Origin: Endomicrobium sp.
GTDB taxonomy: Bacteria; Elusimicrobiota; Endomicrobiia; Endomicrobiales; Endomicrobiaceae
DNA length: 54,149 nt
Direction of reading: 5' to 3'
Assembly: GCA_031286985.1 (NCBI GenBank)
Contig: JAITTL010000021.1
Span: 1-54,149, forward strand
The translations under genes were made by a program, and so were the position numbers. Numbering within the stretch: the first letter of the stretch is position 1; each line of letters opens with the position of its first letter. Below are positions 44,104 to 52,567 of this stretch, in pieces. Under the pieces are notes generated by a model. That model made no database searches, was not told the DNA's origin, and worked only from the letters and a program-made list of their open reading frames with translations.

Positions 44104-45324
44104 ATGGCTAAAATAAAGCCTTTTCAGGCGATAAGGTATTCAGGAAAAAATATCACTGATTTTATTTGTCCTCCATACGATGTTATACTGTCTCAAGAAA
44201 AAGAGCGATTCAAGAAACTCTCTCCCTTTAATGTAATTAGTATAGAACTTCCTGAACCTGTGAATAAAAATAGCAAGTATAAAAATGCTGCCAAACTTCT
44301 GAATCTATGGCAGGAAGAGGGTATCCTTGTACGTGATGACAATCCATCTTTTTATTTTTATGAGCAGCTATTTGATGATCATGGAACAAAGATGACGAGA
44401 ACAGGTTTTTTTGCAGCACTGAAGCTTGAGGATACGCGTTCGAAAAATAGCGCAATAAAACCTCATGAAAAAACTCTTGCAAAACCAAAGACTGATAGGC
44501 TAAATCTTTTGAAAGCGACAAAAGCCAACATAAGTCCTATTTTTGGGTTATTTGAGGATGAGAATCGCATTGTTAGAAACCTTTGTAAAAAAATTGCCAG
44601 AAGAAATCCTTCTTGTACAGCTAGAGACAGTGATGACGTTTTTCACAAACTGTGGATCGTTGACGATGAAGATATTATAAAAACCTTGATAAATCATTTG
44701 TCGAATAAGAAAATATTTATAGCTGATGGCCATCACAGGTATGAGACTGCTTGGAATTATAGCATAGAGAGAAAAGAAAAAGATAAACATTATTCTAAGG
44801 ACTGTGCCTGTAACTATGTTATGACATACTTGTGTCCAATGGAGGATACAGGTGTTTCTATTTTACCTACACATAGGGTTGTAAGCACTCCAGATTATCT
44901 TGAAGATAATGTAGAGAAGTATTTTGACATTCATTTGATGAAAGATCTTCAAAAACTTTCAAAGAAAGAGATTCAACCGATGATTGTTTTTAAAGACAAT
45001 AAGTATAGAGTCTTAACGATAAAAAATGAAAATATCCTTAAAAAAGCTATGCCTGGCAAGAGCATGGCGTATAGAAATTTAGCCGTGAGCATACTGCATT
45101 ATATCCTTATGCCTAGGATAGAACCTTCAGAATTTACGTATGTAAAAGACGATAAAAAAGCTATTTTGCTTGCTAGGAAAACAGGAAAAATGGCGATTAT
45201 AGTTCCCTCCACACCGATACAGTCTTTGAAAGCCATTAGTTTAAGCAATGAAGCTATGCCGCAAAAATCCACTTATTTTTATCCAAAGCTTGCCAGTGGT
45301 ATTGTGATCGCAAGCATTAAATAA
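44104..45324 (+). CDS. DUF1015 family protein
   Basis: 406 residues covering the whole family: KIKPFQAIRYSGKNITDFICPPYDVI at the start, FFAALKLED, KPHEKTLAKPKTDR, and the conserved IADGHHRYETAWNY. The family has no proven biochemical function. Its position before an aminotransferase and serA recurs in anaerobes, which suggests a link to serine synthesis or its control. GAGGG lies 14 bases before ATG 44104. No signal peptide or membrane helix is seen. Confidence 0.88.
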   Translation: MAKIKPFQAIRYSGKNITDFICPPYDVILSQEKERFKKLSPFNVISIELPEPVNKNSKYKNAAKLLNLWQEEGILVRDDNPSFYFYEQLFDDHGTKMTRTGFFAALKLEDTRSKNSAIKPHEKTLAKPKTDRLNLLKATKANISPIFGLFEDENRIVRNLCKKIARRNPSCTARDSDDVFHKLWIVDDEDIIKTLINHLSNKKIFIADGHHRYETAWNYSIERKEKDKHYSKDCACNYVMTYLCPMEDTGVSILPTHRVVSTPDYLEDNVEKYFDIHLMKDLQKLSKKEIQPMIVFKDNKYRVLTIKNENILKKAMPGKSMAYRNLAVSILHYILMPRIEPSEFTYVKDDKKAILLARKTGKMAIIVPSTPIQSLKAISLSNEAMPQKSTYFYPKLASGIVIASIK

Positions 45325-45506
45325 GCGCGTGTTATAGGCTAATAAGTAGATTTGATTAGTTAAATGAAATCAAACTGTTATTGGCAAGTAAAGATCTATA
45401 GAAGTCTCTTGCAATCATAATTGTTTAAGTCAATTATCTATCTCAAACACCATTTAGTTGCACCTAGTACTTCTTCTATACTAGATAAATTATTGATGAA
45501 AAACGA
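45325..45506. other. Intergenic region before dispersed-element copy C
   Basis: Together with copy C and the bases to 45736 this is a gap of 412 bases without a gene. A 7-bp inverted repeat TTTGATT/AATCAAA lies at 45351-45374. I see no tRNA, strong promoter or other coding relic. Confidence 0.5.
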
Positions 45507-45626
45507 GGAGTTGCATTTTAATTTTAAAAATGGCAGAATGGTAGTGTAAGGAGCTTTTTAGCAGGAACATATCTAAAAGGATTGAAGTTTCATCATATAA
45601 TTGCATGTACGTCCGAATATGTAAAG
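45507..45626 (+). repeat. Degenerate dispersed element, copy C
   Basis: 120 bases sharing GGAGTTGCATTTTAATT, AAAAATGGCAGAATGG, GGAGCTTTTTAGCAGGAAC, GCATGTACGT and ATGTAAAG with copies A and B in the same order and orientation. It is the most decayed in its middle part. It lies 110 bases before the serine aminotransferase gene. Confidence 0.5.
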
Positions 45627-45736
45627 TGGTTTTTGTTTTTCATAAATGTGAAATTGCAGTGGTGGCTCATGAAAAATCCAGCTGTTGACTGTTGAAAAAA
45701 TGGTATCGAAAAAATAGAATGGAGAAACATAGGAAA

Positions 45737-46870
45737 ATGAAAAAACACTATCTCTTAACTCCTGGCCCTACTCCAGTACCACCGGGAGTTGCTCTTAGGG
45801 AAGCTTTACCTGTACTTCATCATAGGACAAGTGAATTTAGCGCTATTTATAAAGATGTTGTAGAGGGGCTAAAATACGTTTTCCAAACAAAAAATGAGGT
45901 TTATGTTGTTGCCTCTTCTGGGACAGGAGCGATGGAAATGGCAGTTGTAAATCTATTGAGTCCCGGTGATGAAGTGATAGTAGCAAGCTGTGGGAATTTT
46001 GGTGACAGGTGGATAAAGATAGCTGAGGGATATGGTGTGAAAGTTATTTCTGTCTCGGTGGAATGGGGAAAAGTAGTTAAACCTGTAGCGATAGAAGAGG
46101 CTTTAAAATCAAATCCCAACGTCAAAGCTGTTTACACGACATTTACGGAAACTTCAACGGGGGTTGTAAACGATGTTAAGGCTATTGGTGAGATAGTTTC
46201 AAAAACTAATGCTGTTTTGGTGGTGGACGCAATTTCAGGGCTTTGTGGTCAAGAGTTTAGAACCGATGATTGGAAAGTGGATGTCGTTGTCGCTGGATCC
46301 CAGAAGGGTTTGATGCTTGCACCTGGTCTTGCCTTTATTACGTTGAGCGATAAAGCTTGGAAAGCTGTAGATGTATCGAAAATATCAAAATTTTATTTTG
46401 ATATAAAAAAGTATAAAAAATCTTACGCAACTAACGAAACGCCTTTTACACCTCCTGTAACACTTATTGTAGCTCTTCAAGAATCAATAAGACTCATCAA
46501 AGGAAGAGGTTTGGAAAGTATGTGGCACGATTATAAGCTGCTTGCTAAAGCTGCAAGAGCTGGCATGCAAGCTTTAGGATTAAAGTTGTTTGGCGAAGTT
46601 CCTTGTGATGTGGTAACAAGCGCTTGCGTTCCTTTGGAAATAGGTGGTAAAATAGTCAAAACTTTAAGGGAAAAATATGGAGTATCAATAGCTGGGGGGC
46701 AGGGCGTTTTGAAAGGTAAGATTATAAGATTTGCTCATATGGGCTACATAGGTAAGGCAGACTTGTTGGTTGGATTTGCTTGCCTTGAGATGGTTTTATG
46801 CGAACTTGCCGTAAAAATTGAAAAAGGCAAAGCTGTGGCCGCCGCAGAAGAAGAACTGTTAAAAGATTAA
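45737..46870 (+). CDS. Class V aminotransferase, probable phosphoserine/serine-type
   Basis: 377 residues. HYLLTPGPTPVPPGV at the start and HHRTSEFSAIYKDV are typical of the alanine-glyoxylate/serine-pyruvate group; the PLP lysine is K190 in GSQKGLMLAPG. Because serA follows at once and no classical serC is seen, it most likely transaminates 3-phosphohydroxypyruvate to phosphoserine, as proposed for similar enzymes in thermophiles and anaerobes. AGGA just before ATG 45737 supports this start over the open TTG at 45692. Serine-glyoxylate activity remains possible. Confidence 0.85.
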   Translation: MKKHYLLTPGPTPVPPGVALREALPVLHHRTSEFSAIYKDVVEGLKYVFQTKNEVYVVASSGTGAMEMAVVNLLSPGDEVIVASCGNFGDRWIKIAEGYGVKVISVSVEWGKVVKPVAIEEALKSNPNVKAVYTTFTETSTGVVNDVKAIGEIVSKTNAVLVVDAISGLCGQEFRTDDWKVDVVVAGSQKGLMLAPGLAFITLSDKAWKAVDVSKISKFYFDIKKYKKSYATNETPFTPPVTLIVALQESIRLIKGRGLESMWHDYKLLAKAARAGMQALGLKLFGEVPCDVVTSACVPLEIGGKIVKTLREKYGVSIAGGQGVLKGKIIRFAHMGYIGKADLLVGFACLEMVLCELAVKIEKGKAVAAAEEELLKD

Positions 46871-46904
46871 TGTTTGAAACTGCGAATACTAAAAGGGATG
46901 AGAA

Positions 46905-47843
46905 ATGTATAAAATTCTAATGACGTATGATAACACCCAGGGACTTGACGCGTTGATTTCAAATAAAGAGTTTGAGGTAGAAGTGCATAACAAACCTTCT
47001 CAAGAAGAATTAAGGGAACTGATCAAAGATTACGATGGCATTCTCATTCGGTCAGAAGTAAAGATTACCTCAGAAATTATAGAAGCAGCTCAGAAACTCA
47101 AATTTATCGGTAGAGCTGGAACTGGAGTAGATAATGTTGATAAAGATGCTGCGTCAAGTAAGGGTATAATAGTTGCTAATGTCCCTGGTGGCAATACGAT
47201 ATCTGCTGCTGAACATACAATAGGTCTTATGTTATCGCTTGCAAGGCATATCCCAGAATCTTACAAATCTTTAAAAAGTAAAAAATGGGATCGCAAAAAT
47301 TTTGTAGGTACTGAGCTTTTTGGTAAAACTTTAGGATTGATAGGTCTTGGTAGAATAGGGACTGAAGTTGCTAAAAGGCTTAAAGTGTTTGACATGAAGA
47401 TTATAGCTTATGATCCATTTGCAGGTCAAGATATTGCAAAAGAAAGCGGTGTGGAATTAAAGAGTTTAGATGATATTTTTGCTCAATCCGATTACATATC
47501 AATTCATTCCCCGCTTAACGATTCTACAAGAGGCATGATAAATGCCGCTGCTATAAAGAAGATGAAAGACGGTGTTAGAATTGTTAATTGTGCCAGAGGT
47601 CCTGTTATAAACGAGCAAGACTTATCTGAAGCAGTTAAATCCGGGAAAGTGGCCGGAGCTGCGATAGATGTGTTTGCAAAAGAACCTCCGCAAGATTGGA
47701 CGCTTGTAGAGACTGATCGTGTACTTGTAACTCCCCATCTTGCTGCATCAACCGATGAAGCTCAAGTTAGAATAGCAAAAGAAATTGGGGAAGTTCTTAT
47801 TGATTTCTTCATAAAAGGAATCAAAAGAAATGTTGTTAGATAA
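46905..47843 (+). CDS. serA: D-3-phosphoglycerate dehydrogenase, short form
   Basis: 312 residues. NAD-binding motif GLIGLGRIGTEVAKRL; catalytic Arg in NCARGPVINEQDL and Glu/His in the FAKEPP and TPHLAASTDEAQ blocks. It oxidises 3-phosphoglycerate, the first step of serine synthesis. The C-terminal ACT domain is absent, so allosteric serine inhibition through that domain is not expected. AAAAGGGATGAG precedes ATG 46905. Confidence 0.93.
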   Translation: MYKILMTYDNTQGLDALISNKEFEVEVHNKPSQEELRELIKDYDGILIRSEVKITSEIIEAAQKLKFIGRAGTGVDNVDKDAASSKGIIVANVPGGNTISAAEHTIGLMLSLARHIPESYKSLKSKKWDRKNFVGTELFGKTLGLIGLGRIGTEVAKRLKVFDMKIIAYDPFAGQDIAKESGVELKSLDDIFAQSDYISIHSPLNDSTRGMINAAAIKKMKDGVRIVNCARGPVINEQDLSEAVKSGKVAGAAIDVFAKEPPQDWTLVETDRVLVTPHLAASTDEAQVRIAKEIGEVLIDFFIKGIKRNVVR

Positions 47844-48076
47844 AGTATTTGATATTTGGTTTACAGCCTAAGAGAAATGTAAGAGATTTGTGGGTGAGTA
47901 AAAGTATTTTCAGAGAAGTATCCAAAAATGTAACGATTTTTTCAATAGTTTCGCTACGCTGTTACTTTATACTGCAACTGGTTCGAGTTATTTTCTTTAA
48001 AATACAATGTGTTTCGAATAATTTTTTGCCAAATATTATGGCGTTTTGTAGAATGGTCTGAACAAATTTATGAATT

Positions 48077-48148
48077 GCGCTCGTGGCTTAATGGATAGAG
48101 CACTGGCCTCCGGAGCCGGTTGTTCCGGTTCAAGTCCGGACGGGCGCG
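48077..48148 (+). tRNA. tRNA-Arg(CCG)
   Basis: 72 bases with a full cloverleaf: acceptor GCGCTCG/CGGGCGC, D stem GCTT/GAGC, anticodon stem CTGGC/GCCGG with loop CTCCGGA, T arm TCCGG-TTCAAGT-CCGGA. The anticodon CCG reads the rare codon CGG. G73 is followed by GG, so CCA is not encoded. Confidence 0.93.
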
Positions 48149-48550
48149 GGTTTTGGTTATTTTTGTGGTTTTATACTTATTCTTAAGCTGCATACTCAAA
48201 TCAAATCTATGCGGGAGTTCAGAATTGTGGTGGTTATGTAGTTTTAGTAAAACATATAGAAAAAAGATTGCTCAATTGTGTAGGAACCTAATCTGATATT
48301 AAATTTAAAGCCCCTTTTGAAGATAATGCAACAAAATAATAAAACGTTTCAATTTATCTAGAGGCGATGTAGTCGATTGCAAAAATTTCCAAAAAATGAA
48401 ACAATACTCTGTGTTGGGCAGTGTTATATTTTTTACCGTTAAAATATTTTTGCAAAAATAGATAATAGGTTTGGAAAGTCAATAGTGCGTAGAATTTCCT
48501 TAGATTTTGTTTATGCATGTGAAAATAATTGGCTATTGGAGGGTTGTGGT
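48149..48550. other. Intergenic region between tRNA-Arg and the YccA-like gene
   Basis: 402 bases without a gene I can support. The only clear structure is the 16-bp palindrome at 48445-48460. The open frame from 48485 is merely the upstream extension of the next gene. Confidence 0.55.
48445..48460. promoter_or_regulatory. Perfect 16-bp palindrome upstream of the YccA-like gene
   Basis: TATTTTTGCAAAAATA is fully self-complementary and lies 90 bases before ATG 48551. It could be an operator for a dimeric repressor; in AT-rich DNA, chance is also possible. Confidence 0.3.
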
Positions 48551-49261
48551 ATGAGTAATCCATTATTAAAGGATGATGTCTTTCGATCAGTTGTAAGAAG
48601 TGATGGGGTTATGACTGTACCAGGGGTAATCAACAAAAGTATGGTTCTATTGGTATTGCTTGCGATAAGTGCTTTTTATTCGTGGACGCATTGCAATATA
48701 GTAACACCGTTGGTAATTCCTATAACGATGGTGGCGTTTGTTTTAGCGATGATTGCAATATTTAAAAAAGCATCGTCGCCATTTGTGGCTCCGTGTTATG
48801 CTATGTGCGAAGGGTTTATTTTAGGTTCATTTTCTTTATACTTTGAAAAGCTGTATCCGGGAATCGCAGTAAATGCAATCCTCTTAACAATGTGTGTTTC
48901 GTTTAGTATGCTTGCGGCTTATAAAACAGGGTTGCTCAAAGTTACCCCGAAATTTCAAAAAATTGTGATATTTTCGACATTTGCAATAGCTTTTGTATAC
49001 ATGATTCAATTTTTTTTAAATATTTTTGGCGTTGGAGATTTTTCATATATCCATAATTCGTCTGGGCTAGGTTTGGTAATAAGTTTTGTGATAGTTGCAG
49101 TTGCAGCTCTAAATCTTGTCATCGATTTTGATTTAATTGAGTATAACGCAAGAGCAAATGTTCCTAAATATATGGAATGGTATTGTGCATTTTCTTTGAT
49201 GATAACGCTTGTGTGGCTTTATTTTGAAATCTTGAGGCTTTTGTCGAAATTAAGAAAATGA
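48551..49261 (+). CDS. Bax inhibitor-1/YccA-family membrane protein
   Basis: 236 residues with about seven hydrophobic segments beginning near residue 32 (SMVLLVLLAISAFYSW). SNPLLKDDVFR and GVMTVPGVINKS at the N-terminus and DFDLIEYNARANVPKYMEWY near the end match the bacterial YccA-like branch. Related proteins affect FtsH or act as calcium leaks; this one is uncharacterised. GGAGGG at about 48538 supports ATG 48551, not the open frame from 48485. It overlaps engB by 4 bases. Confidence 0.87.
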   Translation: MSNPLLKDDVFRSVVRSDGVMTVPGVINKSMVLLVLLAISAFYSWTHCNIVTPLVIPITMVAFVLAMIAIFKKASSPFVAPCYAMCEGFILGSFSLYFEKLYPGIAVNAILLTMCVSFSMLAAYKTGLLKVTPKFQKIVIFSTFAIAFVYMIQFFLNIFGVGDFSYIHNSSGLGLVISFVIVAVAALNLVIDFDLIEYNARANVPKYMEWYCAFSLMITLVWLYFEILRLLSKLRK

Positions 49262-49860
49262 CGAGCATGTTAGAAAAAACAGTTTTTTTTAGAGCAACGT
49301 CAGAAGTGTGTTCTTTGCCAAAAAGTACTGCTGAGGTTATTTTCTCTGGGAGGTCAAATGTAGGCAAAAGCAGTGTTATAAATGCTTTGTGTTCGCAGAA
49401 AGGTTTGGCCAGAATATCAAAAACACCTGGAAGAACAAGAAGTATAAATGTTTATAGTGTTGCTATGAAGAAATGGATAATAGATTTGCCTGGGTATGGA
49501 TTTGCAAAGGTAAGTCCCAAAGTAAGAGAGCTTTGGAAAAAAATGATGGAAGAATGTATAATAGAGAGGGAAAGCAAAAAGGTAGTCTGTATAATCATTG
49601 ACGCTTTTGTGGGCCCTACCGAGTTGGATTTCGATATGGCGCATTGGTTGAGTAAGTATGGAATTCCTTTTAAAATCGTCGCAAATAAATGTGATAAAGT
49701 GTTTAAAGATGTGGCTGAAAGTGATATAAAAAATAAAATTGTGGAATGCTTTGGTATAGATAAATCAAATGTATTTGTGGTGAGTGCAAAAAAAAGAAGG
49801 GGATTTGGAAAACTTCAAATAGATGTTGTTGATTTTCTTATGTCCTCTGTCGATGAATGA
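49258..49860 (+). CDS. engB: Ribosome biogenesis GTPase EngB/YsxC
   Basis: 200 residues. P-loop FSGRSNVGKSSVINAL, KTPGRTRSINVY (switch I), DLPGYGFAKV (G3), NKCDK (G4) and VSAKKRRGF (G5). YsxC/YihA proteins help assemble the large ribosomal subunit. ATG 49258 overlaps the stop of the YccA-like gene. Confidence 0.95.
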   Translation: MTSMLEKTVFFRATSEVCSLPKSTAEVIFSGRSNVGKSSVINALCSQKGLARISKTPGRTRSINVYSVAMKKWIIDLPGYGFAKVSPKVRELWKKMMEECIIERESKKVVCIIIDAFVGPTELDFDMAHWLSKYGIPFKIVANKCDKVFKDVAESDIKNKIVECFGIDKSNVFVVSAKKRRGFGKLQIDVVDFLMSSVDE

Positions 49861-49884
49861 CTGTAAAATCATTCTTTACGTTTG

Positions 49885-49914
49885 TACATTTTTTTAAAAT
49901 GTATGTCTTTTTTT
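49885..49914 (+). terminator. Terminator-like hairpin after engB
   Basis: TACATTTT-TTT-AAAATGTA forms an 8-bp stem followed by TGTCTTTTTTT. The stem is AT-rich but a proper U tract follows. It lies 24 bases after the engB stop. Confidence 0.55.
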
Positions 49915-49979
49915 AAGCTTAAAGTTCAAACGGACGAATCGAGAAGAATGAACAAAAGTATATGAAATTTTGCGATTTG

Positions 49980-50008
49980 TTGACTAAAAGTCAGGAATTT
50001 TGCACAAT
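49980..50008 (+). promoter_or_regulatory. Putative sigma-70 promoter for rpmE
   Basis: TTGACT, 17 bases, CACAAT. Transcription would begin near 50015, with AAAGGGG as ribosome site before ATG 50052. Confidence 0.5.
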
Positions 50009-50051
50009 GTTGGACGGTCTGTTGGGATAAATATAAAAGGGGATACTAGAC

Positions 50052-50390
50052 ATGAAAGATGCAATACATCCAAAATATGAAAACAGTACTGTTTCATGTG
50101 CGTGTGGCTACACTTTTCAAACTCGTTCGACAATGCCTTCAATTAGATTGGAAATATGTTCTAATTGTCATCCTTTTTTTACTGGGAAACAAAAATTCGT
50201 AGATACGGCTGGAAGAGTTGAAAAGTTTCAGAAACGTTTTGCCAAAACTGAAGGAAAGACTATAGTAAAAAAGAAAACAGAAAAGAGAGCTGTAGCTCCG
50301 AAAAAATCCAAAATTAAAATACTTACAGCGTTACCGAAGAAATCAAAAATTTCACTTAAAAAAAGCAAAAAAGAGGTTAAAGATAAGTAA
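50052..50390 (+). CDS. rpmE: 50S ribosomal protein L31 with long basic C-terminal tail
   Basis: 112 residues. The first 66 are a complete zinc-type L31 ([44 protein letters not shown]) with its Cys ligands. Residues from about 67 on form a Lys-rich, low-complexity tail ([16 protein letters not shown] and [17 protein letters not shown]) that roughly doubles the usual 70-residue length. The tail may bind rRNA. A good terminator follows the gene. Confidence 0.92.
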   Translation: MKDAIHPKYENSTVSCACGYTFQTRSTMPSIRLEICSNCHPFFTGKQKFVDTAGRVEKFQKRFAKTEGKTIVKKKTEKRAVAPKKSKIKILTALPKKSKISLKKSKKEVKDK

Positions 50391-50408
50391 GTTTTAAAAA
50401 ATATCAGT

Positions 50409-50459
50409 ATGGAGGAGTCTTTGTTTGATGTTTTAACGGAGATTCTTCCATGTTTTTTT
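50409..50459 (+). terminator. Rho-independent terminator after rpmE
   Basis: ATGGAGGAGTCT pairs with AGATTCTTCCAT (12 bp including two G-U pairs) around a 19-base loop, and is followed by GTTTTTTT. Stem and U tract make this the best terminator in the window. Confidence 0.75.
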
Positions 50460-50518
50460 GTTTAAAATTTAAATTGCATTTTTGCTTAATAACGCAATGA
50501 TGACAAGAGGCATATGTT

Positions 50519-51592
50519 GTGTTTTTAGAAAAATTAAAATCGTTAGATAGTCGACTTAAAGAAGTTGAAAAGGAAATCAACAGCTTATCTGTTGCGGATA
50601 ATAAGGAAAGATATAAAGAGCTCACAAAACAGTATTCTTATTTACGCCCGCTTTCAATGAAATATATTCAATATTCAAAACTTTTAGATGATATAAAAGA
50701 TATTGAAGATTTAAAGAAGGCAGAAGATAATGAAATAAAGGAAATGGCTTTTTGTGAATATGAAGATCTTGTTAAGAAAAAGTTGAAAATTGAAGCTGAG
50801 ATAAAAATTTTACTTTTACCATCAGATCCTTATGAAGATAAAAACATTATTGTAGAAATTCGGGCAGGGACAGGTGGAGATGAAGCTGCTTTATTTGTGA
50901 GCGATTTGTATAGAATGTATGTCAGATTTGCTGAACGTAATGGGTGGAAATATGAATTTTTGGATTCAAATTCGACAGGTCTTGGTGGCTATAGAGAAAT
51001 TGTATTTGAAGTAAATGGAGATAGGGTGTGGCGTTATTTCAAGTTCGAAAGAGGTGCTCATAGAGTTCAGCGCGTTCCTGAAACTGAAGCATCAGGAAGG
51101 GTTCATACATCTGCAGTGACCGTAGCTGTTTTACCTGAAGCTGAGGAGGTTGATGTTGAGATAAAACCCGAAGATTTAAAAATTGATACCTATAGAGCTT
51201 CTGGTGCTGGTGGCCAACATGTTAACAAGACGGATTCGGCGATAAGAATTACGCATTTACCAACAGGTCTTGTTGTTGCGTGCCAAGATGAACGGAGTCA
51301 GATGAAAAATAGAGCAAAGGCGTTTAAAGTTTTGAGAGCAAAACTTTATGAACAAAAAGTTTTAGAGTATGAAAAACGAATTTCAGATGAACGAAAACAG
51401 CAGATTGGTTCAGGAGACAGATCGGGGAAAATAAGAACATATAATTTTCCACAAAACAGAATTACAGATCATAGAATAGGATATAGTGTTTATAACGTTG
51501 CGGAAGTTATGGATGGGGACTTGTCAGAACTTGTCAACAAATTAATAGAAGCTGATATGGAATCCAGACTTAAAGTAGATTATAATATTTGA
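50519..51592 (+). CDS. prfA: Peptide chain release factor 1
   Basis: 357 residues. The hydrolysis motif GGQ is at 231-233 in GAGGQHVNKTDSAIR. The N-terminal helical domain, EIRAGTGGDEAALF and the RF1-type HRVQRVPETEASGRVHTS are complete. It recognises UAA and UAG. GTG 50519 has AGAGG about 10 bases upstream. prmC follows with no gap and modifies the GGQ glutamine, a standard pairing. Confidence 0.95.
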   Translation: MFLEKLKSLDSRLKEVEKEINSLSVADNKERYKELTKQYSYLRPLSMKYIQYSKLLDDIKDIEDLKKAEDNEIKEMAFCEYEDLVKKKLKIEAEIKILLLPSDPYEDKNIIVEIRAGTGGDEAALFVSDLYRMYVRFAERNGWKYEFLDSNSTGLGGYREIVFEVNGDRVWRYFKFERGAHRVQRVPETEASGRVHTSAVTVAVLPEAEEVDVEIKPEDLKIDTYRASGAGGQHVNKTDSAIRITHLPTGLVVACQDERSQMKNRAKAFKVLRAKLYEQKVLEYEKRISDERKQQIGSGDRSGKIRTYNFPQNRITDHRIGYSVYNVAEVMDGDLSELVNKLIEADMESRLKVDYNI

Positions 51593-52444
51593 ATGATTAA
51601 CGGTGAGAATGTTTACACTTTATTAAAGTCAGCTGAAATATTTTTAAAATCAAAAGGATTTGTTGAAGCTAAAGTCGATAGTGAAGTTCTGTTGAGCTTT
51701 GTGTTGCAGGTGAAACGCTCTCAACTTTGGATCATAAGTGGCCAAAGGCCAACAGATGAACAAATATCACAATATAGGAAATACCTTTTAAGGCGGGTGC
51801 AAAGAGAACCAGTTGCGTATATAGTGGGTTTTTCTGGTTTTATGGGTTTTGAGTTCAAAATAAGTAAAAAAGTTTTAATACCAAGGCCTGAGACTGAACT
51901 TTTGGTTGAAGTCGTGTCAAAGCTTGCCAAAGAAGAAAATAAAAATTCAGTGTTGGATTTGGGTACAGGATCTGGTTGTATAGCCATCAGTTTAGCAAAA
52001 CTTGGTGCATTTAAAAGTATTGCGGCTTTAGATATAAGTATAGGTGCTTTGGGTATTGCTAAAGAAAATGCAACTAGAAACAACGTGTCTTGCATAGATT
52101 TTATAGAGAGTGATGTTTTTCACAATATCAGTAGTAATAGTAAATTTGACATCATAGTATCAAATCCACCTTATGTTTCACAGCAAGAATACAGGTTTTT
52201 AGAACCAGAACTTAAATATGAACCAAAAATTGCTTTAGTGGCGCAAGATGACGGATTGTTTTTTTATAAAGAAATATGTAGAAATGCATCTGTTTACTTA
52301 AACAATGGAGGATTTGTTGTAGTTGAGCTAAACGCAAATAAAGCTGATGCAATAAAACGTATGTTTTTAGATACTGGTTATAAAAATATTGAAATAATGA
52401 ACGATTATTCTGAGTTGCCTAGAATATTAAGGGCAAATATTTAG
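51593..52444 (+). CDS. prmC: Release factor glutamine methyltransferase
   Basis: 283 residues. SAM motif I VLDLGTGSGCIAISLA; catalytic NPPY at residues 191-194 in VSNPPYVS; IPRPETELLVE marks the PrmC/HemK branch. It methylates the GGQ glutamine of RF1 and RF2. ATG 51593 directly abuts the prfA stop, so the two are coupled. Confidence 0.95.
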   Translation: MINGENVYTLLKSAEIFLKSKGFVEAKVDSEVLLSFVLQVKRSQLWIISGQRPTDEQISQYRKYLLRRVQREPVAYIVGFSGFMGFEFKISKKVLIPRPETELLVEVVSKLAKEENKNSVLDLGTGSGCIAISLAKLGAFKSIAALDISIGALGIAKENATRNNVSCIDFIESDVFHNISSNSKFDIIVSNPPYVSQQEYRFLEPELKYEPKIALVAQDDGLFFYKEICRNASVYLNNGGFVVVELNANKADAIKRMFLDTGYKNIEIMNDYSELPRILRANI

Positions 52445-52567
52445 TTTTGTGCATTGTGAACTTATACATAGTACGATTAAGACGTGATTTGAAAATTGTT
52501 TGAATGATGTGTTGAAGATGCAAAAAGTAATAAAACTAAATTATTTTCGGTGATTTTGTGTATAAAA

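Noticed and set aside
47849-48061. 70-residue open frame between serA and tRNA-Arg
   Set aside because: No ribosome site, no recognisable domain, and the hydrophobic content is what random AT-rich sequence gives; 213 bases open is not rare here.
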